In this document: positions 9,362 through 16,950 of the stretch, piece by piece
How positions within the stretch are numbered: position 1 is the stretch's first letter
Layout: each line of letters starts with the position of its first letter
Source of the DNA: an uncultured Psychrobacillus sp.
Lineage (GTDB): Bacteria > Bacillota > Bacilli > Bacillales_A > Planococcaceae
Reading direction: 5' to 3'
NCBI GenBank assembly: GCA_934234185.1
Contig: CAKQHO010000012.1
Coordinates: forward strand, 1 to 50,813
Length of the DNA: 50,813 nucleotides
Made by a program: the position numbers and the translations under genes
Notes under the pieces: generated by a model
The model's database searches: none
What the model was told of the DNA's origin: nothing
What the model saw: the letters and a program-made list of their open reading frames with translations, nothing else

Positions 9362-10069
9362 TCAAGTAATAGGAAATCCAGGAATATGTCCTTCTCTTCT
9401 AACATGTAGACCCTTCGAGTTTTGAAGCGTCTGTGCATAAGTCGTTCTCCCTAAACAGCCTCGCATCGTCCCTAATGCTTTATAATAGTCATAGTATCGA
9501 AAGCTTGTAGAATTCATAATGAACCAATAGCAGGACAGTGCTTCTAAATAAGCATCAAAGGAATCTGTCACATCTACATAAATATCAGGCTCATAGCCAT
9601 CCATGTCCTCCCAATTTTCACTATGAAACACTCTTCGTAACCCGTGGGGAGGCAGTCCTTCTAAGTCAAAGCCTGGTAAAGAAGCTTTTAACCAAGCATC
9701 CTGTACTACTAACTGACATATCCGATGATCAGGATGCATGCTATTTATCCAATGGGTGATAACAAAGTCGGGCTTCTCTCTTCTAAAGATAGTTGCAACC
9801 TCTTTTACTAGTCCTTCATTAAAAGTGAGTTCCGCATCTTTATGGTCTAATGTAATACTAGTGCCACCAAGGATTTTGGCAGCGTTTTTTGCTTCGTCTA
9901 TTTTTTGTAACCGATATGCTTCTACATCTATATGAGCCGGAGCCCCTTTTTCTCCTGCCGTTAAATGAAGAAATGTTATTTTGTAGCCAGCCTTGGCGTA
10001 TTTATGTGCAATTGCTCCTGCTTGTATTTCCCCGTCACCACAGTGCGCACCTACTATCATTAAATGCAT
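9362..10069 (-). CDS. PIG-L/LmbE family deacetylase with altered motif
   Basis: 235 aa from the ATG at 10069; GTG at 10078 and ATG at 10060 are alternatives. This family removes acetyl groups from GlcNAc-containing sugars using zinc. The usual AHPDDE is here AHCGDGE at residues 8-14: the His and second Asp zinc ligands remain (H9, D12), while the Asp that serves as general base in MshB-type enzymes is Gly. The distal motif MHPDHR near residue 115 is intact. It lies between amiE-like and nagZ genes, so a role on GlcNAc or GlcNAc-MurNAc is likely. Whether it is an active deacetylase is uncertain. Confidence 0.82.
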   Translation of the reverse strand: MHLMIVGAHCGDGEIQAGAIAHKYAKAGYKITFLHLTAGEKGAPAHIDVEAYRLQKIDEAKNAAKILGGTSITLDHKDAELTFNEGLVKEVATIFRREKPDFVITHWINSMHPDHRICQLVVQDAWLKASLPGFDLEGLPPHGLRRVFHSENWEDMDGYEPDIYVDVTDSFDAYLEALSCYWFIMNSTSFRYYDYYKALGTMRGCLGRTTYAQTLQNSKGLHVRREGHIPGFPIT

Positions 10070-10083
10070 TTCTCCCACATCCC

Positions 10084-11130
10084 TTAAATATTAGTCATGA
10101 CAATGTTATGTAATCTTGGTCTCAATCGAATCATTGCATCATGTCTTCCAAAATACACTCGGTTTGTTAATAAAATAATGGTTAGCTCATTTTCAGGGTC
10201 TAGATAAAAGCTAGTACCTGTAAATCCTGTATGCCCATATGTCTTATTAGATAGCAAGTCTCCAATAGGATTTGGCCCTGCTCCCTTCATCTGCCAACCT
10301 AAGCCTCTCGCCTCTTCTGAAAACGGAGTAAAATTATTTCGAGATTTTTGAAGCCAAAGTGGGTGCAAAATTTTTCTTCCATTATAATATCCTTCTGCTC
10401 CGAGCATATCGCAGTACTTTTCTACATCGTCTAAGCTCGAAAAGAGGCCCGCATGTCCGCTAACCCCTCCCATAAACTCGGTGTTATCATCATGCACAAT
10501 TCCATACTTATGACCACCTATGTGTTCTAGATATTCCGTTGGTGCGAAATGACTTCTTTCTCCCTCTGGTAAAAATCCAGTACTCTCCATCCCCAATGGT
10601 TGATAGATATATTCCTTCACATATTGCTGGAAGGGCTGCGCTGTAATTTTGGAAATGATTTCTCCCAACAGCATATATCCAAGATCACTATAAATAACAT
10701 CCGTGTCAGTTTGATATGCCAGCTTTTCCTCATATATACTGGCTAAAACATTTTCGTAGGAAAGCTTCTCCTCATAGTAATGACGATGGGCAGCTAAACC
10801 TGATGAATGAGTTAGCAGCTGACGTAGAGTAATCCCCTCTTTTCCATTCTTCGCAAAACCGGGAAGGAATCTTGCAACTTTATCATTTAAATGAACAATT
10901 CCCTCCTCTAAAAGCTGTAGCATAGCTGGTAAGGTAGCCATCACCTTTGTTAAGGAGGCAACATCGAATAAATGCTGAGCTGTCATAGGAACCTTATCCT
11001 GCTCTAAACTATTGGTGCCTAGAGTATCTTTTACTAAAACATTTCCGCGGTGCTTCACTAACACTGCCGCACCAGGAGTCACTTGCTGCTCAATTTCTCT
11101 TTGTAGAAAAGAAATCACTTTTTCCTTCAT
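10084..11130 (-). CDS. AmiE-like serine hydrolase (beta-lactamase fold)
   Basis: 348-aa member of the beta-lactamase/penicillin-binding transpeptidase-like family. The nucleophile motif is ASLTK (SxxK) near residue 58, the second motif is YSDLG near residue 145, and GHTGF near residue 300 stands for the KTG box. B. subtilis AmiE (YbbE), from the equivalent nagZ-namZ-murQ operon, has this fold and cuts the peptide from MurNAc, so the same job is proposed. There is no signal peptide here (MKEKVISFLQREIEQQ), again unlike the B. subtilis protein as I recall it. It is 6 bases downstream of the GNAT gene. An esterase or a peptidase are alternatives. Confidence 0.82.
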   Translation of the reverse strand: MKEKVISFLQREIEQQVTPGAAVLVKHRGNVLVKDTLGTNSLEQDKVPMTAQHLFDVASLTKVMATLPAMLQLLEEGIVHLNDKVARFLPGFAKNGKEGITLRQLLTHSSGLAAHRHYYEEKLSYENVLASIYEEKLAYQTDTDVIYSDLGYMLLGEIISKITAQPFQQYVKEYIYQPLGMESTGFLPEGERSHFAPTEYLEHIGGHKYGIVHDDNTEFMGGVSGHAGLFSSLDDVEKYCDMLGAEGYYNGRKILHPLWLQKSRNNFTPFSEEARGLGWQMKGAGPNPIGDLLSNKTYGHTGFTGTSFYLDPENELTIILLTNRVYFGRHDAMIRLRPRLHNIVMTNI

Positions 11131-11136
11131 TTTTTA

Positions 11137-12090
11137 TCACCCAACCTCTATCTTTTTAGACATAGCTACATATTGCTTCCAGATTGAATAACCTAGCTTT
11201 TCATAAAATTCAACTAGTTGGGTCCAATCTATGACGATGTGCTCCATCCCTCTTGCTATAAGTTCATTCGTTGCGGCTTTCACTAAATCAATACCATAGT
11301 GTTTTCCTCTAAGCTGCCGATCCACCCCTAAGGGACCGATGCCTCCTAAAGTACCTGTAAATAACTTGGACCAATATACATTTTGGGCAATCATAGGAGA
11401 GGTAGGATCATTTATTCGACAAAAGCCCTTTAGCTCATTGTCTATAAATAACCCTATAAATTCTCTGCCATTGCCTATCTTTGCATAATGTATAGCCTCA
11501 TAATGCCAACGGCCAGGAAACGTTTTTCCCAGAAAACGAACAAGCTCTGGTAAGTCCTTATCCTTTAACAAGCGATAGCTTGTTAAAGAATTTTTCAGAG
11601 GTAACGACTCCCCAAGTGCAATGTTCTTGAGAAGATCGGTTTCCACTGAATCTACTTGATATCCATGCTTCTTAAACCAGCTGACCGCTGTAGGATTTTC
11701 CTTTGGGACTCCAGGAAAGTAATGCCACGGATCTCTCCCAAGCCGGATTTCCTTTACAGAAGCCGATAACAGCGCCTCCTCTGCTTTTTTAAGGAGTCTT
11801 TCACCAATCCCTTTTTTCTGGAAAGTGGGCTTAACAACTAAACATTGTATCCATCCTATATCCCTCGGCATGACTGTTGAAAGTTTCTCTTGATAGATTT
11901 TAACAACAGTAAAACCGACTAGCTCTTCCCCTTCATACATCCCTATTGATCCATCGTTTTGCACATTTATATCATCGATGGTATTTTGCACCCATAGAGC
12001 TTCTGACATTGGAAAAGCAATTCCTAAACATTCATTCCAAAGACTAACAATCTCCCTAACATCTATTTGTTTTATAGAAACGATTCTCAT
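11137..12090 (-). CDS. Tandem-GNAT acetyltransferase
   Basis: 317 aa with two GNAT domains. The first (residues about 1-155) has the acetyl-CoA loop FQKKGIGERLL. The second (about 165-315) has RGKHYGIDLV, a weaker loop that may not bind acetyl-CoA, and ends with FYEKLGYSIW, a typical GNAT tail. The ATG overlaps the stop of the kinase gene by 4 bases, so the two are translationally coupled. A second protein of the same design closes the downstream operon at position 1-891. The acceptor is unknown. Re-acetylation of de-acetylated wall sugars or self-protection from an amino sugar are possibilities. Confidence 0.85.
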   Translation of the reverse strand: MRIVSIKQIDVREIVSLWNECLGIAFPMSEALWVQNTIDDINVQNDGSIGMYEGEELVGFTVVKIYQEKLSTVMPRDIGWIQCLVVKPTFQKKGIGERLLKKAEEALLSASVKEIRLGRDPWHYFPGVPKENPTAVSWFKKHGYQVDSVETDLLKNIALGESLPLKNSLTSYRLLKDKDLPELVRFLGKTFPGRWHYEAIHYAKIGNGREFIGLFIDNELKGFCRINDPTSPMIAQNVYWSKLFTGTLGGIGPLGVDRQLRGKHYGIDLVKAATNELIARGMEHIVIDWTQLVEFYEKLGYSIWKQYVAMSKKIEVG

Positions 12091-13064
12091 ATATGTTGAG
12101 CTTCCATTTCATCTATAAACTGTTTGATAAACTCTTCGGAGATTTCTCTGCCCTTTGAGTGAAAAGCCGCTACAAGAGCCCCACCTACCGGATGAATCAC
12201 GTTTCGAATAAAACTAAAAGGTAATTGTTCCTTTATTGCTAATTCCATAAAATAAGGGATAAATAACTCGGCTCTGGTAAAGACGCTACCAGATAAAACG
12301 ACCTGGATAGGCTCGTCATGAAACAGCTTTTTATAGCATGTTTTAATGGATAAAAACATCTTTGCGCATGCCTCTTGTAAAATATCTTGAGCGACTTTGT
12401 CTCCAGCACCTGCTTCCTGCACAACTACTGGGCTTAGAGAAGAAATTATTGCCTTTGCCCCACTTCCTATATAGACTTTTCCGATAAGCTCTGCAGTATC
12501 CTTTACATCAAAAAATTTTAACAAAGCAGAGGTTAGTGATGTTTCTACCCCTCGCCCATCATATTCCTGGAATACTGCGCTTAACGCATTAATCCCGAGA
12601 TTATATCCACTTCCCTCGTCATCGAACAAATATCCCCAGCCACCTGCTCGTACCATTTTTCTTTGCTCGTTAATCCCTAATGTAATAGCTCCAGTACCTG
12701 CTATTTGCACAATACCTGGGCTGCCTAGTGTTCCAGAGTAAAGAGCGTTAACCCCATCATTTTCCACTATAATATCTGTATGATTTGGCAAATACTTTCG
12801 TAAGCACTGCTCAGCTAATTGGTGATTGTTGCTTTCTCCCACTCCTGCCATTCCAGCGAAACATACACTAAGCTGTTCAAATATATGTATATCTTTTGAT
12901 TTTAATTGACCTAGTAAATCCTCCATTACTTCTTCAAACTCTCTTTGTGAAAGGGAGTTTGGGTTACTTGGACCAGCGTATGCACTTAAAAAAATTTTCC
13001 CCTTTTCATCTGTCACTATTGCAATTGTTTTTGTTCCCCCACCATCTATTCCTAAAGCATACAC
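12087..13064 (-). CDS. BadF-family MurNAc/GlcNAc kinase
   Basis: 325-aa ASKHA-fold kinase of the BadF/BcrA group. GIDGGGTKTIAIV at the N-terminus is the phosphate-1 loop, ENDGVNALYSG near residue 102 holds the likely catalytic aspartate, GTGAITLG is phosphate-2, and DDEGSGYNLG is a signature of N-acetylglucosamine kinases. Clostridial MurK, which phosphorylates both MurNAc and GlcNAc, belongs to this family. It would supply MurNAc-6-P for MurQ. A kinase is needed here because the importer is ABC-type and delivers unphosphorylated sugars. It is first in its operon, behind a promoter overlapped by a palindrome at 13113-13133. Confidence 0.88.
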   Translation of the reverse strand: MYALGIDGGGTKTIAIVTDEKGKIFLSAYAGPSNPNSLSQREFEEVMEDLLGQLKSKDIHIFEQLSVCFAGMAGVGESNNHQLAEQCLRKYLPNHTDIIVENDGVNALYSGTLGSPGIVQIAGTGAITLGINEQRKMVRAGGWGYLFDDEGSGYNLGINALSAVFQEYDGRGVETSLTSALLKFFDVKDTAELIGKVYIGSGAKAIISSLSPVVVQEAGAGDKVAQDILQEACAKMFLSIKTCYKKLFHDEPIQVVLSGSVFTRAELFIPYFMELAIKEQLPFSFIRNVIHPVGGALVAAFHSKGREISEEFIKQFIDEMEAQHI

Positions 13065-13102
13065 AGAAATTTTCCACCCCTGTCTTGTAACTATATGAGT
13101 TT

Positions 13103-13131
13103 ATTATGAAATAGTTGAAATATTTTTTCAA
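13103..13131 (-). promoter_or_regulatory. Sigma-A promoter of the MurNAc kinase operon
   Basis: TTGAAA (13131-13126) and CATAAT (13108-13103) are separated by 17 bases on the minus strand, about 40 bases upstream of the kinase start. AGGGGTGG serves as the ribosome binding site. Confidence 0.65.
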
Positions 13132-13133
13132 CT
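13113..13133. promoter_or_regulatory. Palindromic operator overlapping the kinase promoter
   Basis: Perfect inverted repeat AGTTGAA-N7-TTCAACT covers the -35 box and most of the spacer, a position that would block RNA polymerase. The TGAA...TTCA core resembles operators of RpiR-type sugar-phosphate regulators such as MurR, but no such regulator gene is in the window. Confidence 0.5.
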
Positions 13134-13240
13134 TAATATTAAATAATCGGTATTTTTTTTCAGTATTATTTACACAGTGAGATATCCCTTGAGTAAAAAA
13201 AATCTCTAACCATACTCTCAGCCACTATATGCTTTTTTCC

Positions 13241-13281
13241 AAAAAAAAAAAAAAAGACATCTCCTTTGCCGGGGAGATGTC
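13241..13281 (-). terminator. Rho-independent terminator of the oxidoreductase operon
   Basis: Nine-base-pair stem GACATCTCC (13256-13264) and GGAGATGTC (13273-13281) followed on the minus strand by a run of 15 T (13255-13241). It lies about 75 bases after the stop at 13357. Confidence 0.88.
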
Positions 13282-13356
13282 TTTGTTAACTAATTGTCTT
13301 GTTGACTAAATAATTATAGATAGTTGTTGACTAATTCTATATTTATTAGAAATTTA

Positions 13357-15072
13357 TTACACTAAGCTTCCGCCGTTTTTCAAGTATTTTTCAATACCTT
13401 CCGCTGCACGGTAAGCTAACGCACCAACTGTGTTTGTTGGGTTATAACCTGAGTTATGTGAAAAAGCACTTGCTCCTGGAACAAATACGTTTTCACAATC
13501 CCACATTTGTAGGTAGCTGTTCAAAGCACTTGTTTCTGGGTCAGCACCCATGATTACTCCACCTGTGTTATGAGTGGATTGGTAGTTACGGATATCATAA
13601 TCAACGATATTCGCTCCTCCCATGCTAACTTCTTTTGCACCCATTTGTTTCATAATTTCCGCAGATTTGTTACCCATGAAATCCATTAGGCGGCGATCTT
13701 GGTCTTTCCAGTTGAAAGTCATTCGAAGTAATGGATCTCCAAATGCATCTTTGTAAGTAGGATCTAAATCGATATAGTTGTCCTGCCATGGAAGAGAAGC
13801 ACCTTGAGCTTTAATAAGTAGAGCACGGTTTGCATTGTGTACAGAGGCATCTTTAAATTCTTTACCCCAGCTAGGTGTGCCATCTGGAACATTGTTGTTC
13901 GCTATCGGACGGTCACCTAATTGTGTAATATGAATAGTTGCCCCATGCAAGAAGTCTAAGTTAGAGTGGTCGAAGAAGTCACCATTGAAGTCATCTATTT
14001 GCGCTCCAAGAGCTCCTGCTCCTCCGTAAATATTATATTCTTTCTCAAAGAATCCAACAGCTCTACCTAAGTAAGTTTGGTAAGCATAGTTTCTTCCGAT
14101 AACTCCAGTACCAGTTGTTGGATCGTAAGGACGGCCAAGTTGAGAGTTTAAAAGAATTTTAATATTGTTCATTTGGTAAGCTGATACAACTACTACATCA
14201 GCTTCTTGAATAAACTCTTCACCAGTACGTGTATCCACATACAGAACGCCAGTAGCTTTTCCATCAGTGTGTAATACGCGACGAACCACACAATGTGGAC
14301 GCACTTCAAAGTTACCTGTTTCTTGAGCAACCGGTAATACAGTTACAATAGGAGAAGCCTTTGCACCATACTCACAGCCAAAGCGTTCACAGAATCCACA
14401 GTACTGACAAGCACTACGGGAGATACCGTCTGGATTTGTATAGGACTGAGATAGGTTATTCGATGGCATATGGTAAGGATGATATCCTAGTTCTTTCGAT
14501 GCCTTTTTAAATAAAGATGTTACAGGCGTTTCAATCATCGGTGGATTTGGGTACTTAACCTGTGGAGACCCTGGAAGCGGGTTAGGCTCACCTGCGATAC
14601 CTGTCATTAAATCGAATTTATCGAAGTATGGCTCTAGCTCATTATAAGTAATGCCCCAGTCTTGAAGCATCATGCCTTTAGGGATTTTTCCTTTTCCGTA
14701 ACGTTTAACAGTTTCAGAATATATCTCAAAATCATACGGTAAGAAGCGGAAGGTTTGTCCGTTCCAGTGTTCACCGGATCCACCAGTTCCTTCACCAATA
14801 AGGAAGCTTCCCCACTCACGGTAAGGCAATGCACGTTGTTTAGTATTATGTCTAAAAGTAATTGTTTCTTTGGACAAATCTTGCATCATTTCTTTACGTT
14901 CAGCGTAACGCAATTCGTCATGAGCCATGAAATAATCTGCAGTTGTACGCTCTTTACCACGTTCAATCCCTACAACTTTATAACCTTTTTTAGTAAGTTC
15001 CGCTGCGATAATACCACCTGTCCAACCTACACCTACTAAAACTATATCTGTTTTTGGTAATTTTGTTGCCAC
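13357..15072 (-). CDS. GMC / gluconate 2-dehydrogenase-type flavoprotein
   Basis: 571-aa FAD-dependent dehydrogenase. Residues 9-40 are the Rossmann ADP-binding unit (GVGWTGG variant of GxGxxG, then GIERG). The C-terminal GMC domain has THNTGG near residue 515 and SHNSGYNPT near residue 545, containing the catalytic His and Asn. A cysteine cluster C222-x2-C225-x2-C228-x4-C233 is present and recalls the iron-sulfur site of FAD glucose dehydrogenases. It has no signal of its own and follows the Tat-signal small subunit by 18 bases, so it is likely exported as a passenger. It should oxidise a polyol or sugar and feed electrons to the respiratory chain. Confidence 0.88.
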   Translation of the reverse strand: MATKLPKTDIVLVGVGWTGGIIAAELTKKGYKVVGIERGKERTTADYFMAHDELRYAERKEMMQDLSKETITFRHNTKQRALPYREWGSFLIGEGTGGSGEHWNGQTFRFLPYDFEIYSETVKRYGKGKIPKGMMLQDWGITYNELEPYFDKFDLMTGIAGEPNPLPGSPQVKYPNPPMIETPVTSLFKKASKELGYHPYHMPSNNLSQSYTNPDGISRSACQYCGFCERFGCEYGAKASPIVTVLPVAQETGNFEVRPHCVVRRVLHTDGKATGVLYVDTRTGEEFIQEADVVVVSAYQMNNIKILLNSQLGRPYDPTTGTGVIGRNYAYQTYLGRAVGFFEKEYNIYGGAGALGAQIDDFNGDFFDHSNLDFLHGATIHITQLGDRPIANNNVPDGTPSWGKEFKDASVHNANRALLIKAQGASLPWQDNYIDLDPTYKDAFGDPLLRMTFNWKDQDRRLMDFMGNKSAEIMKQMGAKEVSMGGANIVDYDIRNYQSTHNTGGVIMGADPETSALNSYLQMWDCENVFVPGASAFSHNSGYNPTNTVGALAYRAAEGIEKYLKNGGSLV

Positions 15073-15090
15073 AGTTTCTCACCTTTTCTC

Positions 15091-15861
15091 TTAGTGTTGA
15101 TGTTGTGAATTTAAGCTTTGTGGAGCAATCTTCACGAATTCATCTTTTTCCAAAGTACCTATATAGTTACCTTGATGACCTGGGAAGTTTTTCATTTTCC
15201 AACCAGCCATATCTTTGTTACCACCATACATTGGATCAGCATACGCACCCTCGATAGTTACTTTTCTAAGTAGACTGAAGAAGTATGAAGAGCTTACTGC
15301 TCCATGAAGGTTTACTTTGTTTGCTTCAAAGTCTTTCAATATTTCAATCTGCTCTTCAGCAGATAAACCTGCAAAGCTTTTTTTGTCTTTTGATCTTGCA
15401 ATTGCCTCTTTGTTTAACGCAATAATTCCTAGGTTAAAGATTTGTTGGCGGTTTAAATGTGTTTGAAGTCCTTGTTCTGGAACTGCTTCTCCAGGATAGA
15501 ATGGACCTGACATATACTCTTTTGAATTTAACCCAAATGGACCAGCAAGCTGGTGATCAATATAGTAAGCTACAAGCAATTCTTTTGCTCCAGGACCTAA
15601 ATCTGTTTTAGGGAAAATCTGTTCAGCTGCAGCTTCCACTGTATCAAATTGTGTTTTATCAAAGAACATTAAAGCCTGGTTATAATTCACTGAAGCTGCT
15701 GGGCTATGTTTTTCTGTAGCTGTAGAACTGTCTTTTCCTAGAAGACTTCCTAAAGCTCCCCCTAATACAACTCCACCTACTGTTAAACCAGAGTTTTTGA
15801 TAAATTTACGTCTTGAAGAACGTTTATCTAAAATAGGAACTTGCGTATCCTTTTCTGACAT
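15091..15861 (-). CDS. Gluconate 2-dehydrogenase subunit 3 family, Tat-exported
   Basis: 256-aa small subunit. SRRKFIK at residues 16-22 is a textbook twin-arginine motif, followed by the hydrophobic stretch LTVGGVVLGGALGSLLG. The mature domain (about 60-250) matches the subunit 3 layout, with TVEAAAEQIFPKTD and AYYIDHQLAGPFG. This subunit usually acts as export chaperone and membrane-side partner for the flavoprotein encoded next. The third, cytochrome c subunit of Gram-negative enzymes is absent, so the electron acceptor is unclear. The ribosome binding site is AGGGAGG. Confidence 0.88.
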   Translation of the reverse strand: MSEKDTQVPILDKRSSRRKFIKNSGLTVGGVVLGGALGSLLGKDSSTATEKHSPAASVNYNQALMFFDKTQFDTVEAAAEQIFPKTDLGPGAKELLVAYYIDHQLAGPFGLNSKEYMSGPFYPGEAVPEQGLQTHLNRQQIFNLGIIALNKEAIARSKDKKSFAGLSAEEQIEILKDFEANKVNLHGAVSSSYFFSLLRKVTIEGAYADPMYGGNKDMAGWKMKNFPGHQGNYIGTLEKDEFVKIAPQSLNSQHQH

Positions 15862-15923
15862 ATAGAGAACCTCCCTAAAATTTAAATAATCTTTCTATTT
15901 AGCTAAGTAAATAATGAACCAAA

Positions 15924-15952
15924 AAAATAACCGGTATATTTACCCAGTTCAA
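15924..15952 (-). promoter_or_regulatory. Candidate promoter of the oxidoreductase operon
   Basis: TTGAAC (15952-15947) and TATTTT (15929-15924) with a 17-base spacer on the minus strand, about 60 bases before the small-subunit start. Confidence 0.35.
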
Positions 15953-15960
15953 TCTTTTTT

Positions 15961-15974
15961 ACTTTATATAAAGT
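15961..15974. promoter_or_regulatory. Palindrome in a divergent intergenic region
   Basis: ACTTTATATAAAGT is a perfect 14-base palindrome 8 bases upstream of the candidate -35 box. It sits between the divergent oxidoreductase operon and the 16148 gene, where it could serve one or both. It is AT-rich and may be fortuitous. Confidence 0.25.
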
Positions 15975-16147
15975 ATTAATAGATATTCATACCAAAGAAC
16001 TTTTCTATAATACTCCTTTATTGCTAAAATGTATATATTATTTTGGATATTTTTAAAAATTTTTTCTATAAAATTCCTTATTATTTTCTTCATATAAAGT
16101 ATAATTGGAAATTATGATAGAAAACTAGTGTAAAGGAGTATTTAGAT

Positions 16148-16840
16148 ATGAACACAAATCGATTTAAACAACATATATTAAACCAATTAAAAGAGTCATA
16201 TGCTGAACAAGGGTTAATTCTATCAGACTTCGAACTTGAAAATAAAGTTAATTGCTTATCTAAAATAGAAATTATGGATAGATACTTTCAGCAGGATAAT
16301 AATTTATCTGCGGAAAAGATCATACATTTTGTACGAAATATATTTGGAATAGATTTAGATAAAGCTTATGTATTAAATAGCGCTATCTTGGAAGCCATAC
16401 AACAGCCCTCGCCTAAAGTAGCTATTGACTTTACCATTGAAACACAAAAAAAATCGTTATCTGGCGAAGAAATACGTTTGATGCTAAATACTATTTTTGG
16501 AGTTAATTTAAACGGCATTGCTTCCCTAGAAGGAAAAAGAATCTCTCTTCACTCTAAAGGGCAATGGATTGTTCGAGGAGAAAACGATTTATTAATCGTA
16601 TATACAGGTAAAAATGATTTGGATGTCAAAGTTGAAGTAAGTGACTATTTTAAAGAAAAAACCGACCTAAACGAAATGCCACAGAATTTAAAGCAGACAC
16701 TCGAAGAAATCGGGTTTACCTATCAAGAAACGTTTTGCTATTATGCCACGCCAGATAAGAAGCCAGTTCCAGATTCATTCAAAGGTCGTACGCTGGGTCT
16801 TCTTATGAAGTTCATTCAAGAAGAATATAACAACTTGTAA
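16148..16840 (+). CDS. Protein of unknown function, 230 aa
   Basis: I do not recognise a family. The protein is soluble and acidic with no signal peptide or membrane segment. It appears to be two-part: a helical N-terminal half (residues 1-95), and a mixed half (about 110-230) with alternating strands (RISLHSKGQWIVRG, DLLIVYTG, DVKVEVSDYF). A strong site (TAAAGGAG) precedes the ATG, and a TATAAT at 16100-16105 could be its -10 box. It is monocistronic apart from a possible 16-codon ORF downstream, and ends before a shared terminator. It could be a partner or immunity-type protein, but nothing in the sequence proves this. Confidence 0.8.
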   Translation: MNTNRFKQHILNQLKESYAEQGLILSDFELENKVNCLSKIEIMDRYFQQDNNLSAEKIIHFVRNIFGIDLDKAYVLNSAILEAIQQPSPKVAIDFTIETQKKSLSGEEIRLMLNTIFGVNLNGIASLEGKRISLHSKGQWIVRGENDLLIVYTGKNDLDVKVEVSDYFKEKTDLNEMPQNLKQTLEEIGFTYQETFCYYATPDKKPVPDSFKGRTLGLLMKFIQEEYNNL

Positions 16841-16853
16841 CAAAGGGAGCTAT

Positions 16854-16904
16854 ATGAAAGAAACAGTAAAAGATACATTTAGTCTACCGCAACGGTTCGA
16901 TTAA
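16854..16904 (+). CDS. Possible 16-residue micro-ORF
   Basis: ATG at 16854 preceded by AAAGGGAGC, reading MKETVKDTFSLPQRFD then TAA. It lies 13 bases after the 230-aa gene, before the terminator. The site is good, but so short a frame can arise by chance, or it may be the truncated head of a lost gene. Confidence 0.25.
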   Translation: MKETVKDTFSLPQRFD

Positions 16905-16916
16905 CATGGAAAAATT

Positions 16917-16950
16917 AAAAAGAGAGGCGCAAGTTAGCAGCTCTCTTTTT
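16917..16950. terminator. Bidirectional terminator between convergent genes
   Basis: AAAAAGAGAG (16917-16926) and CTCTCTTTTT (16941-16950) form a stem with T-runs on both strands. The stop codon of the minus-strand phosphatase gene (16934-16936) lies in the loop. Confidence 0.8.

Noticed and set aside
13085..13255. Prophage or insertion sequence signs in the window
   Set aside because: Long A-runs and inverted repeats here are a terminator and promoter; I found no transposase, integrase or direct-repeat target duplication anywhere in the window.
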